A DNA stretch of 64,000 bases from Chrysomallon squamiferum (taxonomy: Eukaryota; Mollusca; Gastropoda; Neomphalida; Peltospiridae): the NCBI GenBank assembly GCA_012295275.1, contig CM022676.1, positions 4,908,187-4,972,186 of the forward strand, written 5' to 3'. A model generated the notes under the pieces. The model saw only the letters and a list, made by a program, of their open reading frames with translations, was not told where the DNA came from and ran no database searches. Shown here in pieces: positions 61,435-64,000 of this stretch (positions within the stretch are counted from its first letter, which is position 1; each line of letters opens with the position of its first letter). The translations under genes were made by a program, and so were the position numbers.

Positions 61435-61798
61435 GGAAATAATTTGTAATATTTAAAGTATAATTTTTTGGAATTTCATAGATGTATGGAAATTTGGTAC
61501 TACTGATTTTCTCTCAATTGATATATTAGAAATCATCGGCTTGGAAAGTTACGTTAGAAATCCATTTACCCGATATGGAATCTCCAGCGAAACGTCAGCG
61601 ACACGAAACAAATTAAGACAACAAAATTCTCAAATTCAGCGTCCATTATTAACACGAAACAAAACTTGACACCGACGCGTAATGTAGTTTCAGTCCACGG
61701 AGCAATTTGTTTCGTCTCTGAAATAAAATGGACTTGTCTGTGTAAACACACACGAATATTCCCTTATCAACACATTTTGTAAAGATATCCAGTGTTAT

Positions 61799-61990
61799 GA
61801 ATTCAAAATAGCAGAATTTCATTGGCGCTCTTTTTATCGTGTCGGTGGCGTTTCGGTGGTATCGGGTAGATGGATTTCCCGCCATACATCTGCATCAGAG
61901 AACAGGCATACTCAGCTGCTTTACAGAATTTGGACCACAATTGCATTTGAAAATGGACAATGCAGTAGAAGTGTTAATGATTAACACTTT
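61799..61990. promoter_or_regulatory. Conserved promoter-like block, copy 3 of 3
   Basis: It shares 'aatttcattggcgctctttttatcgtgtc', 'gggtagatggatttcccgccat' and 'gaacaggcatactcagctgctttaca' with the blocks at 25.3 and 33.7 kb. It is GC-richer than its surroundings and holds several CpG. Confidence 0.35.
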
Positions 61991-62298
61991 TCTTTCGAAA
62001 CTCCTCATTGCAGTGAAGGGCAATACAAAATACAGCACATAAAGGCGCAGTAATGCTGTTTCGTTTCATCATAAAGATTTCACAGACTTGACTATTCACT
62101 TATCTCCAGATTTTGTAAAGATGTTCAATGTACATAATGACAGCAGAAATCAAAAATAAACAAACAAAGAAAAGAAAAGTATTTGAAAAAAAGAAAAAAA
62201 AAAAATAAAAATAGCAATGTCGAAATATAACCAAAACAATTACATTGCACATATACTTTCATATATTTAATTTTTATTTATTTATTTATTTTACTTTT

Positions 62299-62334
<36 letters not shown>

Positions 62335-63766
62335 TTAGTATTGAATGTTTGTGTAGTGTTGGTAGTATGGCCGTGATTGTGGTACTCACTAGTAATGGTA
62401 AAACATAAGAAAAATTTTTATTTTATGATTGCTTTATTAAAAAAATTATAATACGAATAAATGGTAGTATTTTCTGTAAATGAATAAAAAAAAATAAAAA
62501 AAAATAATAATAATAATAATATTTATATTAATGTAAAATATTTTCATCTTTACCTTTGGCTTTTAATAACATGGATGACCTATCAGCAAATTAAAACAGT
62601 TAAATATGTCTTAAATATCACAGATAATTTAATTCGGAAATAAAATGCAATAAAGCATGTATCAACGCAGATTTATTTCCCTTATACGTGAATTTAACAA
62701 TTATAAAACGATGTGAAAAAAAAAACCAACAAAATAACCCCTCTCTTTACCTGTTATTATGCATCACCAAATCAATCTCTCTTTTGTTTGTACTGATGGT
62801 TCTTGATTTCTTCATAGTTAGAATGTATTTATATATTAATACTCTATTCATTGGTGAATTAATTTTTCGGATCTAATATAACAAACAATTCACTGTAATA
62901 ATAACAATGATATGAGCAACAGATCAGTAAGAAAACAAGACCTTTACATAAAGTATTGTTTAAATTTTACATTATTACATAAAGTATTGTTAAAACCATG
63001 AACATTAAATAAAGCATTGTCTAAATATTGCATATTGTTTACATTTTACATAAACATTAAATAAAGCATTATTTAGATTTTACATGAACATTAAAGTATT
63101 GTTTAAAGTTTAAATAATCATTGTACATACACAAGCACATATATTACCTCAAATCCAACATGAATATTTCATTAAAAATACCCAAACATTAACCAAATGT
63201 ATATAAATAATACATACTACTCAATAACTGAAGAAATATTATATGATGTTTTCTAAACATAACTCAAAAATTAGCTAAACACAAACATTTCTTAGATAAT
63301 TGCAAGCATAAACGTAAATACATTACACATAAATAATTAAGTTAAAAGTAAAACCCAAAATAAAAAATTAAAGGGAAAAAAAAACATTTTATTATTTCTT
63401 AACACAGAAATCGTGCAACCTGTATATTTTGTACACAAGTGAAAACGTAACAAATTAAATCCGATTATATATGCGATATCAGTAGACGTGAAATGTCTCT
63501 TCAAACATTATATTAAATGAAACTATCACAAATTAAAACAGATCAGTGTCTTCGTGTTTTTTTTTTTTTTTTTCCTTTTCCATAAAGTATAATTTTTATT
63601 TATTTATTTTTTATATTATATATTTTAATTATACATATATATATATAAAAAATTTGTTGATGTTATTTATTTTTATATTTTTCAGATTTAAATCAAATAT
63701 TTTGCTGTGTTTTTTCTTCTTATTATTATTATTGTTATTTTTGGTCAAACATTAAAAATACATTTT

Positions 63767-64000
63767 CTATTTTTTTCCATGGGCTTCACGGGCATCTTCG
63801 AAATCATCTCCTCGAGAGATATCAAGAGGCTGACTTATCAGAGTCTGGATGGTATCAGACTGTTCAGTAACAGGATCAGCTTCTGTTGCATTTGAGTTCT
63901 TGTCTGCAGACGTCTGATTCTTATCACCAGCAGACGCCACTGATGGGAGATTTGACCTAGCTGAGATTGACTGTGGAGATTTTTCTGCTTGTGCTTCCAC
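63767..64000 (-). CDS. C-terminal end of an unidentified protein, cut by the window edge
   Basis: The frame is open from the right edge for 77 codons and ends FEDAREAHGKK then TAG. It is rich in Ser, Thr, Asp, Glu, Ala and Gln with no hydrophobic core, so it would be a disordered tail. Base composition is more balanced than the flanking DNA, which supports coding. Plus-strand TTTATT motifs at 63595-63608 would be AATAAA signals about 160 bp after the stop. No domain is recognised; start and splice sites lie outside. Confidence 0.5.
   Translation of the reverse strand: MEAQAEKSPQSISARSNLPSVASAGDKNQTSADKNSNATEADPVTEQSDTIQTLISQPLDISRGDDFEDAREAHGKK

Larger units (their letters stand above)
59537..63766. 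other. Upstream region of copy D and intergenic DNA
   Basis: To about 61.35 kb it is built from tandem promoter modules, each with an ISRE-like array, an 'attggataaaaa' segment and a plus-strand TATAAAA (59693, 60278, 61276). From about 61.8 kb comes the third promoter-like block, then ATTT-rich DNA, a segment related to 15050-15420 (62370-62670) and anonymous AT-rich DNA. No confident gene was seen. Confidence 0.55.

Overview
The window is AT-rich, intron-rich animal DNA. Coding exons are short and separated by introns full of (ATT/ATA)n, (CA)n, (GA)n, (TA)n and homopolymer tracts. There is no bacterial-style gene packing, and no tRNA or rRNA gene was recognised. The protein families (a zona pellucida domain gene and an expanded PARP14-like family) and the repeat texture suggest a marine invertebrate, probably a mollusc. 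That placement is inference; no species is claimed.

Layout. 1-6.6 kb: repeat-rich DNA with no convincing gene. 6.6-13.7 kb (+): a ten-exon gene for a ZP-domain membrane protein, reconstructed exon by exon from splice sites and phases, with a signal peptide, ZP module, RRRR basic cleavage site and C-terminal membrane anchor. One exon is out of frame by one base at an A6 run. 13.7-22.6 kb: dispersed repeats, a ~586-bp terminal-inverted-repeat element, and an orphan terminal exon resembling the end of the ZP gene. 22.6-61.3 kb (-): four tandem PARP14-like copies, called A to D from left to right. C (36.6-47.3 kb) is the most complete: RRM, KH-type repeats, one macrodomain, KH-like plus WWE, and a PARP catalytic domain. 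B (28.6-32.0 kb) keeps only KH-like, WWE and catalytic exons. A (22.6-23.7 kb) is a small relic. D (50.5-61.3 kb) has the full exon order but with deletions. 63.8-64 kb (-): the C-terminal end of another possible gene.

The four copies carry different lesions. B has an open catalytic domain but isoleucine in place of the NAD-binding histidine. C and D keep the histidine but are frameshifted in the last exon. D has also lost the exon for most of the macrodomain, and its large exon is shredded. A has lost a splice donor and everything downstream. So no copy in this assembly encodes a standard complete enzyme. Real pseudogenisation, evolution towards non-catalytic PARPs, and assembly error in near-identical repeats are all possible.

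Upstream of copies C and D are first-exon/promoter modules with GAAANNGAAA arrays like interferon-stimulated response elements; the module is present three times before D. Vertebrate PARP14 is interferon-induced, so IRF-type control of this array is a testable inference. The A and B blocks are an ~8.25-kb tandem duplication. A 299-bp hAT-type MITE with an 8-bp target duplication sits in A and is absent from the same site in B, which dates the insertion after the duplication.
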